Origin: Paraeggerthella hongkongensis
Lineage (GTDB): Bacteria; Actinomycetota; Coriobacteriia; Coriobacteriales; Eggerthellaceae
Direction: 5' to 3'
DNA: 64,000 nt
Assembly: GCF_003340345.1 (NCBI RefSeq)
Contig: NZ_PPTQ01000005.1
Coordinates: 88,322-152,321, forward strand
Shown here: one piece after another, positions 18,970 to 26,742 of the stretch
How positions within the stretch are numbered: position 1 is the first letter of the stretch
Layout: the number at the start of each line of letters is the position of its first letter
Notes under the pieces: model-generated
Seen by the model: only the letters and a program-made list of their open reading frames with translations
Databases searched by the model: none
Told to the model about the DNA's origin: nothing
Position numbers and translations under genes: made by a program

Positions 18970-19831
18970 TGCCACGCTCGAAAAGACCGCCGATCAGGTG
19001 ATCGTCAACCCCACCTACATGCCCACCGCTCAAGGTCAGGCTGCGGACCGTCGCGCGAAGGCCAAGGCGCCGTCCAACGCTCCCGCCAAAATGAGCGTGC
19101 GCGACCTTGACCTGTACTACAAGGACTTCCATGCGCTGAAAAGCATCAACCTGGATTTTCCCAAGAACCAGGTGACGGCTCTTATCGGGCCGTCCGGCTG
19201 CGGCAAGTCCACGCTGCTCAAGTCGCTCAATCGCATGAACGATCTGGTGGAGGGCTGTCGCGTTGAAGGCGAGATCGCCCTCGACGGCGAGGACGCGTAC
19301 CGTTCCATCGACGTGAACAACCTGCGCCGCCGCGTGGGCATGGTGTTCCAGCAGCCCAATCCCTTTCCTATGAGCGTGTACGACAACGTGGCGTTCGGGC
19401 CGCGCACGCACGGCGTCAAAAACCGTGCCGACCTGGACGAGATCGTCGAGCAGAGCCTGCGCGACGCCGCCATCTGGGACGAGCTCAAAGATCGCCTGAA
19501 GAAGAACGCGCTGGGCTTGTCCGGCGGACAGCAGCAGCGCCTGTGCATCGCCCGTGCGCTCGCCGTTCGTCCCGAGGTGCTGCTCATGGACGAGTCCACC
19601 AGCGCGCTCGACCCCATCTCCACGGCCAAGATCGAGGACTTGGTAGGCGAGCTCAAAAGCAAGTACACCGTCATCATGGTTACGCACAATATGCTGCAAG
19701 CGCTGCGCGTGTCCGACAAAACGGCGTTTTTCCTGCTGGGCGAGATGGTGGAGGCTGGCGATACCGACGACATCTTCACCAACCCGAACGACCCTCGCAC
19801 TGCCGACTACGTCGCTGGGCGGTTCGGCTAG
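18962..19831 (+). CDS. pstB: Phosphate ABC transporter ATP-binding protein PstB
   Basis: A 289-residue ATPase with Walker [10 protein letters not shown]-loop VFQQPNPFP, signature LSGGQQQR, Walker B VLLMDES and switch His in MVTHNM. The [12 protein letters not shown] stretch is typical of PstB. The first 40 residues form a polar extension not usual in the family. ATG 18962 follows GGAGG and overlaps pstA by 8 bases. It energises phosphate import. A terminator follows 16 bp after the stop. phoU, which commonly comes next, is absent. Confidence 0.95.
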   Translation: MINATLEKTADQVIVNPTYMPTAQGQAADRRAKAKAPSNAPAKMSVRDLDLYYKDFHALKSINLDFPKNQVTALIGPSGCGKSTLLKSLNRMNDLVEGCRVEGEIALDGEDAYRSIDVNNLRRRVGMVFQQPNPFPMSVYDNVAFGPRTHGVKNRADLDEIVEQSLRDAAIWDELKDRLKKNALGLSGGQQQRLCIARALAVRPEVLLMDESTSALDPISTAKIEDLVGELKSKYTVIMVTHNMLQALRVSDKTAFFLLGEMVEAGDTDDIFTNPNDPRTADYVAGRFG

Positions 19832-19847
19832 GCCGAGCGGCGTGCGA

Positions 19848-19880
19848 GGCGGCCGGCGATTGGGCGTTCCGGCCGCCTTT
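19848..19880 (+). terminator. Terminator after pstSCAB
   Basis: GGCGGCCGG (19848-19856) pairs perfectly with CCGGCCGCC (19869-19877) around a 12-nt loop and is followed by TTT. A second perfect hairpin lies just beyond: CGAGACGCCC (19891-19900) with GGGCGTCTCG (19907-19916), loop 6, but no T run. Confidence 0.6.
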
Positions 19881-19912
19881 CGCGTGGGGGCGAGACGCCC
19901 GCGCGAGGGCGT

Positions 19913-19987
19913 CTCGTGCGGAGGCGACCCGCGTGCGGAGGGGCCGCCCTTGCGGGGCTGCCTCGTGCGGAGGTGACCCGCGTGCGG
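19913..19987 (+). repeat. Direct repeat, 26 bp, two copies
   Basis: Copies at 19913-19938 and 19962-19987 match at 25 of 26 positions (core GACCCGCGTGCGG) with a 49-bp period. The first copy overlaps the right arm of the preceding hairpin. Confidence 0.7.
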
Positions 19988-20119
19988 CTACTCCGCTTTC
20001 GATCGCAAGGACCGTCTCGCCCCTGCGCGGGTCCCGGCGTCGGCTCTGCCGTGGACGCCGCGAGCTTTTTGCGCCGGGACCCTCGGGCTGCTCGGCCGTT
20101 TCGACAGCGGATGCCGCAA

Positions 20120-20280
20120 AACTTGGTACAGAATCACGGGCCTGCGCTCCTTGAGCAGCCCATTACTTGCGGTTATTTTGAGCGCTTGCATCAACAGGCC
20201 AGGTCATCGAAGCTCGACGGATTCGGCGGTTGCTGAAGGCGCTTATCCAAGAGCGCAGACCCGCGATTCCGCGCCAAGTT
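20120..20280. repeat. 161-bp element with 30-bp imperfect terminal inverted repeats
   Basis: The left arm 20120-20149 (AACTTGG...GCGCTC) and right arm 20251-20280 (GAGCGC...CCAAGTT) are inverted copies with 25 of 30 matches. All five differences are transitions; read on the minus strand, four of them would be G-U pairs in RNA. The spacer is 101 bp with no gene. Confidence 0.7.
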
Positions 20281-20497
20281 CGGAGGTTTCCGCCGCCAGA
20301 AGAGCCTCCTGCCCGTTCGCAAACCTCGTCCCGCTCGGCTGCGCGGACGCCGTGGGGCGACCTTGGGGTTCGGCGAGCTGCCGAGGGCATGACCCCTGCA
20401 CCACTTTACGCAAATTTGACTCGCTCGTTGCCCCGTTGGCAAGCACGCTGCTTTACAATGGGCCGAAACGACCGAAGCTGCCACCCGGGAGCCATCA

Positions 20498-21190
20498 ATG
20501 ATTTACTACGTAGAAGACGATACCAACATCCGCGACCTTACGGTGTACGCGCTCAAGCAGGCGGGATTCGAGGCCGAGGGGTTCGCTGCGGCCGGCGAGT
20601 TCTTCGCAGCCTGCCGCGAGCGCGTGCCGGAGCTGGTTCTTTTGGACATCATGCTGCCCGAGATCGACGGGTTGGAAATCCTGCACATGCTGCGCGAGGA
20701 CGCCAGCACGAAGCATCTGCCCGTCATGATGCTTACCGCCAAGGGAACGGAGTTCGATACCGTGTGTGGGCTCGATGCCGGCGCCGACGATTACCTGGCG
20801 AAGCCTTTCGGCATGATGGAACTGGTGTCGCGCGTGAACGCGCTTATGCGCCGCGCCTCCGCGCCGGCGGTCATTCCCGATGACGACATGGCATGCGGCC
20901 CGATCGAGCTGTGCGTTTCGGCCCATACGGTGTCGGTGGACGGTCAGCCGGTCACGCTCACGCTCAAGGAGTTCGACCTGCTGCATACGCTCATGAAGAA
21001 CGCGGGGCACGTGCTGTCGCGTCGGCAGCTGCTCGAGGACGTGTGGGGCATGACGTACGTGGGCGAGACGCGCACGGTGGACGTTCATATCCAAACGCTG
21101 CGCCAGAAGCTCTCGGCGGTTCGCGAAGGCGCCGATTCCTGCATTAAAACGGTGCGTGGCGTTGGCTATTGCATCAAGCAGCCTTCTTAA
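20498..21190 (+). CDS. PhoB/OmpR-family response regulator
   Basis: A 230-residue two-domain regulator. The receiver has an acidic pocket (EDD), phosphoacceptor D50 in LLDIMLPEIDG, Thr/Lys switch residues in MLTAKG and YLAKPFG. The C-terminal winged helix (LTLKEFDLLHTLMKNAGHVLSRRQLLEDVWG, then TRTVDVHIQTLRQKL and VRGVGYCI) is OmpR/PhoB type. It sits 666 bp after pstSCAB and 3 bp before a sensor kinase, so control of phosphate starvation genes is likely. The name PhoP or PhoB is inferred from context and not proven. Confidence 0.88.
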   Translation: MIYYVEDDTNIRDLTVYALKQAGFEAEGFAAAGEFFAACRERVPELVLLDIMLPEIDGLEILHMLREDASTKHLPVMMLTAKGTEFDTVCGLDAGADDYLAKPFGMMELVSRVNALMRRASAPAVIPDDDMACGPIELCVSAHTVSVDGQPVTLTLKEFDLLHTLMKNAGHVLSRRQLLEDVWGMTYVGETRTVDVHIQTLRQKLSAVREGADSCIKTVRGVGYCIKQPS

Positions 21191-21193
21191 GCT

Positions 21194-22663
21194 ATGAGTC
21201 CCACGCATTTTACGGTGAAGAGCCTTTCAGGGAAAATCTTCTCGAGCGTCCTTGCGTTCACGTTGGGCATTATCTTGGTGCTGGCCGTGGTCATGACCAC
21301 CATTTATTACTTGTCCTACGAGCACGACGCCGAGGCGGAAATCGCCGCGAACGCGCAGAACGCCGCCACGTATCTGAACGCCACGCCTACGTCGGCCAAC
21401 CTTCCTGCGCTCGAGGAGCAGTTCTCGGGGCTGACCCGCTACACGCTGATCAGCGCGGACGGAACGGTGCTCTTCGACAGCGCTGCCGACACGTCGCACA
21501 TGGACAACCATGCCGACCGCCCCGAAGTGCAGGAGGCTGCGAAGTCGGGCGAGGCCGTGACCATGCGTTATTCGGAAACGCTTGGAACCGACACCGTGTA
21601 CGCGGCCGTGAAGCTTGACGACGGCACGTTCGTGCGCCTGTCCGAGACGCGTCATTCGCTGTTGTCGTTTCTGGGCGACATGCTCATGCCGGTTCTGGTG
21701 GCGCTCGTCATCGCCGTGGCCTTGGTGTTCTTGCTGTCCAAAGAGCTTACGAAGCGCATCATGAAGCCTATCGATGCGCTCGATTTCTCCAGCCCGCTCG
21801 AAAACGAGATCTACGAAGAGATGGACCCGTTGCTTATTCGCATCGACGAGCAGCAGCGCCAGCTCAAGCAGCAAAACCGCGAGCTTGCCGAGGCGGAGAA
21901 CATGCGCCGTGATTTCTCGAGCAACGTGAGCCACGAGATGAAAACTCCCTTGCAGGTTATCTCCGGCTACGCCGAGCTCATGAAGAACGACATGGTGCAG
22001 CCGGCTGATCGCCAGAAGTTCGCCGCGCTCATCTACGACGAGGCTCAGGCCATGCGCTCGCTCATCAACGACGTGCTGACCTTGTCGAAGCTTGACGAAT
22101 CGGCGTTCGGCAAAGAAGGCGCGTCCGTGATCGACCTGCACGGCGTGGCGCAGCGCGTGGCGGGGCGCTTGTCCAGCTTTGCCGCCGACCAGAACGTGAG
22201 CGTGAGCGTTGAGGGCGGTCGCGCGTGCATTGCCGGAAGCGAGACGCTCGCAGAGGAAATGCTCTACAACCTGATCGAGAACGGTATTCGTTACAACCAT
22301 GAGGGCGGAAGCGTGACCATGTCGGTCGGGCTGGAAATGGTGAAGGCTCCCCGCGTTTCGGAGCGGACGGGGCGGATCGAAAGCCCTTCTCAGCGCCACG
22401 CTGCAAGCGAAGGCCAGCCCCTGGTCCAGAAACAGGCGGTTGTTCGGGTGACGGATACGGGTCCGGGCATTCCCGAGGAGATGCACGACAAGATCTTCGA
22501 GCGGTTCTTCCGCGTGGACAAAAGCCGGTCCAAGGAGACGGGCGGCACGGGCCTGGGCCTTGCCATCGTCAAGCACGCGGTCATCCACCACGGGGGAACG
22601 ATCACGGTGGAAAGCGCCGAAGGCAAGGGGACTACCTTTGTGCTTCGGTTCCCGGCGGAATAG
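21194..22663 (+). CDS. PhoR-like sensor histidine kinase
   Basis: A 489-residue membrane kinase: helix 1 (about 18-40), an extracytoplasmic sensor of about 120 residues, helix 2 (about 160-180), and a dimerisation domain with H247 in NVSHEMKTPLQVISGYAEL, then N box LIENGIRYN, G1 DTGPGIP and G2 GGTGLGLAIVK. ATG 21194 follows the regulator stop by 3 bp without a clear ribosome site, so translation is probably coupled. The catalytic domain carries an insertion of about 40 polar residues (near KAPRVSERTGRIESPSQRHA) between the N and G1 boxes. It likely senses the state of the Pst system and controls the neighbouring regulator. Confidence 0.88.
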   Translation: MSPTHFTVKSLSGKIFSSVLAFTLGIILVLAVVMTTIYYLSYEHDAEAEIAANAQNAATYLNATPTSANLPALEEQFSGLTRYTLISADGTVLFDSAADTSHMDNHADRPEVQEAAKSGEAVTMRYSETLGTDTVYAAVKLDDGTFVRLSETRHSLLSFLGDMLMPVLVALVIAVALVFLLSKELTKRIMKPIDALDFSSPLENEIYEEMDPLLIRIDEQQRQLKQQNRELAEAENMRRDFSSNVSHEMKTPLQVISGYAELMKNDMVQPADRQKFAALIYDEAQAMRSLINDVLTLSKLDESAFGKEGASVIDLHGVAQRVAGRLSSFAADQNVSVSVEGGRACIAGSETLAEEMLYNLIENGIRYNHEGGSVTMSVGLEMVKAPRVSERTGRIESPSQRHAASEGQPLVQKQAVVRVTDTGPGIPEEMHDKIFERFFRVDKSRSKETGGTGLGLAIVKHAVIHHGGTITVESAEGKGTTFVLRFPAE

Positions 22664-22724
22664 CGTCGAAGGCGGCCGGTGGCGACGCTGAAGGGGTTGG
22701 CGCCGGGGCGGGGAAGTCGAACTG

Positions 22725-22749
22725 ATCCTCGTGCGGGGCGCACGAGGAT
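22725..22749 (+). terminator. Hairpin after the phoB/phoR-like pair
   Basis: ATCCTCGTGC and GCACGAGGAT pair perfectly around a 5-nt GGGGC loop, 62 bp after the kinase stop. There is no T tract, so termination efficiency is doubtful. Confidence 0.4.
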
Positions 22750-23086
22750 GCGGGCGGTTCCGCGCTCGAGAAGATTGCCGAGTCAGTGATTTTGCAAGAA
22801 GAAAGCCCTACCCCCGGCCAGAAGGATGAACCCACCTCAAAAGGTGGGTGCTCGCAGTTCGCTTCCTGGCTTTCGCATCGACGGATGCGAATCTCCATTC
22901 CACGCACTATCTTGAGCTCCCTCGTGTATTAGCATCGGTCCATCGCAAAGTATGGCTTCGAGGGCAGGACCTGTACTTGAGTATATGGGCATCGAATGCA
23001 AAATAAAGTCTTGACATATATTTTCATGAAAAGGATCTCGAAAACAGCAGAGCCTGATTCGAAAAGCAGCTTCTAGGCAAACAAGC

Positions 23087-23108
23087 GTTCGTATGGTACC
23101 ATACGAAC
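23087..23108. promoter_or_regulatory. Perfect 22-bp palindrome abutting the rarA start codon
   Basis: The half site GTTCGTATGGT is followed at once by its exact complement, ending one base before ATG 23110. It occupies the place of the ribosome site, which is otherwise missing. It could be a repressor operator at the start of a leaderless message, or a translation-blocking hairpin. Confidence 0.6.
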
Positions 23109-23109
23109 C

Positions 23110-24450
23110 ATGGATACCTTATTTACAGCAATGGAGAACGAACGGAAGTCCCAAGTGGCGCCTCTGGCGGTGCGCATGCGTCCGCGCACACTCGAAGAAG
23201 TGGTCGGGCAAGAAGAGGCCGTCGGTCCGGGAAGCTGGCTGCGCAACGCGATCGAGCAGGATCGCCTGAGCTCGGTTATCCTGTTCGGACCTGCGGGAAC
23301 GGGCAAAACGTCGCTTGCCCACGTCATCGCGGAAACCACAAAGGCAACGTTTGTGGAGGTGTCGGCCATCGGCGGAACCGTTTCGGACCTCAGGCGCGAG
23401 ATCGACGCAGCCGAAAAGCGCTTGTCCATGAGCGGTCTGCGCACCATCCTCTTCGTCGACGAGATCCATCGTTTCAACCGCAGCCAGCAAGACACCTTGC
23501 TGCACGCGGTGGAGGATCGTGTGGTGGTGTTGGTGGGCGCTACCACGGAAAACCCGTTTTTCGAGGTGAACTCGGCGCTGATCAGCCGTTCCCGGGTGGT
23601 CGAGCTGCACGGGCTGTCCGACGAGGAGATCGTTCGTCTGGTGAACCGTGCCGTTGCGGACGAACGGGGCCTGGCAGGTCTTTACCGGCTCGATGCCAAG
23701 GCGCTGCAGGCGATCGTGCTCCTGGCGGGAGGGGACGGGCGCACTGCGCTCACCACGCTCGAGCTTGCGGCGGGCATGGTGGAGCCGGGAACCTCGAAGG
23801 CTCCGGCCACCGTTTCGGAGGAAGCTGTGCGTGCCGCCACGCCGCATCGCGCGCTTCCTTACGACAAGAACAAGGACATGCACTACGACGTTATTTCCGC
23901 GTTCATCAAATCCATGCGCGGAAGCGACCCCGATGCCGCCCTGTATTGGCTTGCCCGCATGATCGACGGGGGAGAAGACCCCAAGTTCATTGCGCGCCGC
24001 ATGTTCATCGCTGCTTCCGAAGACATTGGAAACGCCGATCCTCAAGCGCTGCTTATTGCCGAGGCGGCGTTCAAATCGGCCGAGGTGATCGGCTATCCCG
24101 AATGCCGCATCAACCTGGCTCAGGCGGCGATCTACTTGGCCCTCGCCCCGAAAAGCAACGCGGCCGAGGCTGGCATCGACGCCGCGCTGGCCGAAGTGCG
24201 CAACGGCCCTCTGCGCAACGTGCCGGACCATTTGCGCGATCGGCACCGTCCGGGATCGGAGCAGTACGGCGTGTACAAGTACCCGCACAGCTATCCAAGC
24301 GGGTGGGTTGCCCAGCGCTACCTGCCCGACGGCTTGGAGCGGGGGTGCTTCTATCGTTCCAGCGACCGCGGATGGGAGGCGTATCGCAGCGAAGCCGCTG
24401 CTCGGGATCGCCTTTCTTCAGGAGAAAACCCCACGTCGCGCGAAAGGTAA
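23110..24450 (+). CDS. rarA: Replication-associated recombination AAA+ ATPase RarA (MgsA)
   Basis: A 446-residue AAA+ ATPase. Walker A GPAGTGKT lies at residues 60-67, Walker B with the neighbouring motif FVDEIHRFNRSQQD near 116-129, sensor 1 GATTENPFF and arginine finger SALISRSR. The C-terminal tetramerisation part has YDKNKDMHYDVISAFIKSMRGSDPDAALYWLARM. RarA acts at stalled replication forks with SSB and RecA-type repair. No Shine-Dalgarno precedes ATG 23110; a perfect palindrome touches the start. The last about 30 residues (SSDRGWEAYRSEAAARD) are variable in the family. Confidence 0.95.
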   Translation: MDTLFTAMENERKSQVAPLAVRMRPRTLEEVVGQEEAVGPGSWLRNAIEQDRLSSVILFGPAGTGKTSLAHVIAETTKATFVEVSAIGGTVSDLRREIDAAEKRLSMSGLRTILFVDEIHRFNRSQQDTLLHAVEDRVVVLVGATTENPFFEVNSALISRSRVVELHGLSDEEIVRLVNRAVADERGLAGLYRLDAKALQAIVLLAGGDGRTALTTLELAAGMVEPGTSKAPATVSEEAVRAATPHRALPYDKNKDMHYDVISAFIKSMRGSDPDAALYWLARMIDGGEDPKFIARRMFIAASEDIGNADPQALLIAEAAFKSAEVIGYPECRINLAQAAIYLALAPKSNAAEAGIDAALAEVRNGPLRNVPDHLRDRHRPGSEQYGVYKYPHSYPSGWVAQRYLPDGLERGCFYRSSDRGWEAYRSEAAARDRLSSGENPTSRER

Positions 24451-24499
24451 CCGATTTCCAACTCCTGTGAACGAGGGGTGGAAAGGCGGAGTGGTCTCG

Positions 24500-24527
24500 T
24501 TAGAATCAAAACCGATCGTGCTATAGT
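24500..24527 (+). promoter_or_regulatory. Candidate promoter for the DUF948 gene
   Basis: TTAGAA (24500-24505) and TATAGT (24522-24527) are 16 bp apart, 27 bp before the GTG start. Confidence 0.4.
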
Positions 24528-24554
24528 GTAGGCTTCGGAAACAGGAGGCTTCTC

Positions 24555-25343
24555 GTGGAATTCAGCGAACTTATCAACGTGGCGTTGCCGGTTGTCTACG
24601 TGATCGTCGGGGCGGTTCTCGTATGGCTGGCCGTCGAGTTGATTATGACGGTGCGCAAAGCGCGCCAGACGGTCGAGGACCTGCACAAGCAGGTCGAGCC
24701 CACCCTTGCAAGCGTCGAGCGCATAACCGCGTCTTTGGAGCCGGTGGCGGCGAAGGTCGATCCGCTGGTTGACCGCGTGTCGCTGACGGTGGATGCCGCA
24801 AACCTTGAGCTTATGCGAGTCGATCAGATTCTCGAAGACGTAAACGAGATCACCGACACCGTGTCCTCTGCCGTCGAGGCTGTCGATACGGTGACGAACG
24901 CCCCTATGGAGCTGGTGAACTCCGTTACCAACCGCGTGCGCAGCGCCTTCAAGCCGCGCCGCGCCAGCGACGAATCCGTTGCGCTCGGTCAGGCGAAGGC
25001 CGAGCAAGACGCGCGGTTCGAGCAGGCGTCGAACGCGTCCGTGACGCAAACCGCCGCCGCTGCAACCCAGGTGGTCAAGGAAGCGGCCGTCACGGCAGCC
25101 AAAGCCACGCAGGAAGCGGTGGCCGAGCAGCGCGAACAGCGGGCTGAGCAGCGCGTCCAGCGCGAGGAGAAGGCGGCCGCCAAGAGGGCGGTTGCCGAGA
25201 AGACGGCCGAAACCGCCGCCACCATGGCCGATGCGGTGACCGCTTCCGTCGACGAGGATGCTGCAGCTGCTTCCAAGTACTTCACTTACGACGGCGCCCC
25301 TCAGTCTGCGGATTCTCAAGGTGCGTCCGCTCAGGATCGCTAG
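24555..25343 (+). CDS. DUF948-like membrane-anchored coiled-coil protein
   Basis: A 262-residue protein starting at GTG 24555 after AGGAGG. One N-terminal helix (about 8-30) is followed by a heptad-rich region (TVEDLHKQVEPTLASVERITASLEPVAAKVDPLVDRVSLTV in character) typical of DUF948 proteins. A long Ala/Glu/Gln-rich charged helix then runs from about 140 to 240. The C-terminus ends in a polar tail. The function of the family is unknown. The permease-like gene starts 30 bp downstream, probably in the same transcript. Confidence 0.75.
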   Translation: MEFSELINVALPVVYVIVGAVLVWLAVELIMTVRKARQTVEDLHKQVEPTLASVERITASLEPVAAKVDPLVDRVSLTVDAANLELMRVDQILEDVNEITDTVSSAVEAVDTVTNAPMELVNSVTNRVRSAFKPRRASDESVALGQAKAEQDARFEQASNASVTQTAAAATQVVKEAAVTAAKATQEAVAEQREQRAEQRVQREEKAAAKRAVAEKTAETAATMADAVTASVDEDAAAASKYFTYDGAPQSADSQGASAQDR

Positions 25344-25373
25344 GATCGGCAGACGCGCGAAGGAGCATGCCCT

Positions 25374-26681
25374 GTGGATATACCCAAGATCGAGTTGGAA
25401 GCGGCTGATTCCGCCGTGAAAACCGAGAAAGCGAAACGAAGCTTTCTTATGGTATGGACGGCGGTCGGTGCTATTCTGCTAACCGGCGTGGCCGTGTACC
25501 TGTTCAACGTCTTGAGCGTGCCGGTGGGCATTGTTCTCTGGTCGGTCATCATTGTGTTCTGCCTGCGCGGCCCGGTGAACAAGTTGGAGAAGCTGGGCGT
25601 TCCGCGCATGTGGGGGACCACGATCGCCTACGTCCTCATGTTCGCGGTGCTTGCCGTGGTGTGCCTGCTCATGTTCTCGCCGGTGTTCGGCGTGGGCGAC
25701 CAGTTCGTCAACCTTATCGAGAGCATCCCCACGTACGTCAACGACATCATCGCCTGGGGCAACGTCGTGTACACGCAGTATTCCGACATCCTTGCGAATG
25801 CCGATGTCCAGCGTTACCTCGAAGATGCGCTCAATGCGCTGGGCACCTGGGCCTCCGACTTCGCGAAAAGCAGCGCAACCGGCGTGGTGGCCGTGGGCAC
25901 GGGCGTGGTCAACAGCTTGGTGGCCATCGGCTTTTCGCTGGTCGTTGCGTTTTGGATCCTCATGGAGCTGCCGGCGCTCGGTCGCGAGAGCATGCGCCTT
26001 GCTGGTCCGAAGCACGCGGAAACCATTGAGATGCTTCACGTCACCTTTACCCGCGTTATGGGCGGCTACATCAAGGGCACGCTTTTGCAGTGCGCCATTA
26101 TTGGCGCGGGCTGCGGCGTCGTGTTCGGCGTGCTGGGCGTTCCCAACTACGCGGCTCTTGGCGGCATCACCGGTCTGCTCAACATCATCCCCATCGTGGG
26201 TCCGTGGCTGGGCGGTGCCCTGGCCGCCATCGTCGGCGTGTTCGTCAGCCCGTGGATCGCGCTGTTCGCCCTGGTGGCGACTATCGTCATCCAGCAGGTC
26301 GTCTACACGTTCGTCTCTCCCAAGATCATGGCGAACTCCGTGGACGTGCACCCGGCACTCACCTTGATCGCGTTGATGGCGGGTTCCGCCATCGGCGGGG
26401 CCATGAGCGGATTCATGGGATCGCTCGTGGGCATGCTAGCTTCAATTCCCGCCGTGGCCGTTGCGAAGTCCGTTTTCGTGTATTATTTCGAGAAGCGCAC
26501 GGGACGCCCGTTGGTGAGCCAGGACGGCGTGTTCTTCCAAGGAACGCCCGCATTGGACGGCAAGCTGGATCCCATTGCCGATGCAACCTCGCCGCACCCC
26601 GATGTGTCGGCGGCGTTCGAACGCGTTGAGCAGCGCAAGGCCGAGTCCTCCAATCGGGCTCGCCACCACAGGAAACACTGA
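25374..26681 (+). CDS. AI-2E family (PF01594-type) membrane protein
   Basis: A 435-residue membrane protein starting at GTG 25374 after GAAGGAG. It has eight or so helices, with the family pattern of two N-terminal pairs (VGAILLTGVAVYLFNVLSVPVGIVLW), a long soluble region, and a C-terminal block containing GGITGLLNIIPIVGPWLGG. Members are annotated as AI-2 exporters or ion/H+ antiporters; the true substrate cannot be read. The C-terminal 60 residues are hydrophilic and rich in charged residues. Confidence 0.85.
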   Translation: MDIPKIELEAADSAVKTEKAKRSFLMVWTAVGAILLTGVAVYLFNVLSVPVGIVLWSVIIVFCLRGPVNKLEKLGVPRMWGTTIAYVLMFAVLAVVCLLMFSPVFGVGDQFVNLIESIPTYVNDIIAWGNVVYTQYSDILANADVQRYLEDALNALGTWASDFAKSSATGVVAVGTGVVNSLVAIGFSLVVAFWILMELPALGRESMRLAGPKHAETIEMLHVTFTRVMGGYIKGTLLQCAIIGAGCGVVFGVLGVPNYAALGGITGLLNIIPIVGPWLGGALAAIVGVFVSPWIALFALVATIVIQQVVYTFVSPKIMANSVDVHPALTLIALMAGSAIGGAMSGFMGSLVGMLASIPAVAVAKSVFVYYFEKRTGRPLVSQDGVFFQGTPALDGKLDPIADATSPHPDVSAAFERVEQRKAESSNRARHHRKH

Positions 26682-26742
26682 GCGTCGGCCGTACGCGGCG
26701 CCAGGCTTTAAGACAGGCGAAGATAGAAAGACAGACAACCCT

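Larger units (their letters stand above)
19832..20497 (+). other. 666-bp intergenic region, repeat-rich, no convincing gene
   Basis: Between pstB and the phoB-like gene. It holds the terminator and hairpins at 19848-19916, a 26-bp direct repeat (19913-19938 and 19962-19987) and a 30-bp imperfect inverted repeat (20120-20149 and 20251-20280). Open frames here have unnatural Arg/Pro/Ala-rich translations and no family features, so I call none. phoU would be expected at this position but is not here. Confidence 0.6.
22664..23109 (+). other. 446-bp intergenic region before rarA
   Basis: It contains a perfect 10-bp hairpin (22725-22734 with 22740-22749), a CCCACCT/AGGTGGG hairpin (22831-22848), an AT-rich block (about 22980-23050) with a TTGACA word, and a perfect 22-bp palindrome next to the rarA start. 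A short minus-strand open frame at 22632-22907 has no family features and overlaps the kinase gene, so I do not call it. Confidence 0.55.

Noticed and set aside
19916-20883. Plus-strand open frames in and beyond the pst-phoB gap
   Set aside because: Translations are Arg/Pro/Ala-rich, partly derived from the inverted and direct repeats, and run into the regulator gene in another frame.
22632-22907. 91-codon minus-strand open frame before rarA
   Set aside because: It overlaps the 3' end of the sensor kinase, has no recognisable domain and no ribosome site.
26682-26742. T-box or other riboswitch before alaS
   Set aside because: The gap is only 61 bp and has no T-box sequence or terminator structure.
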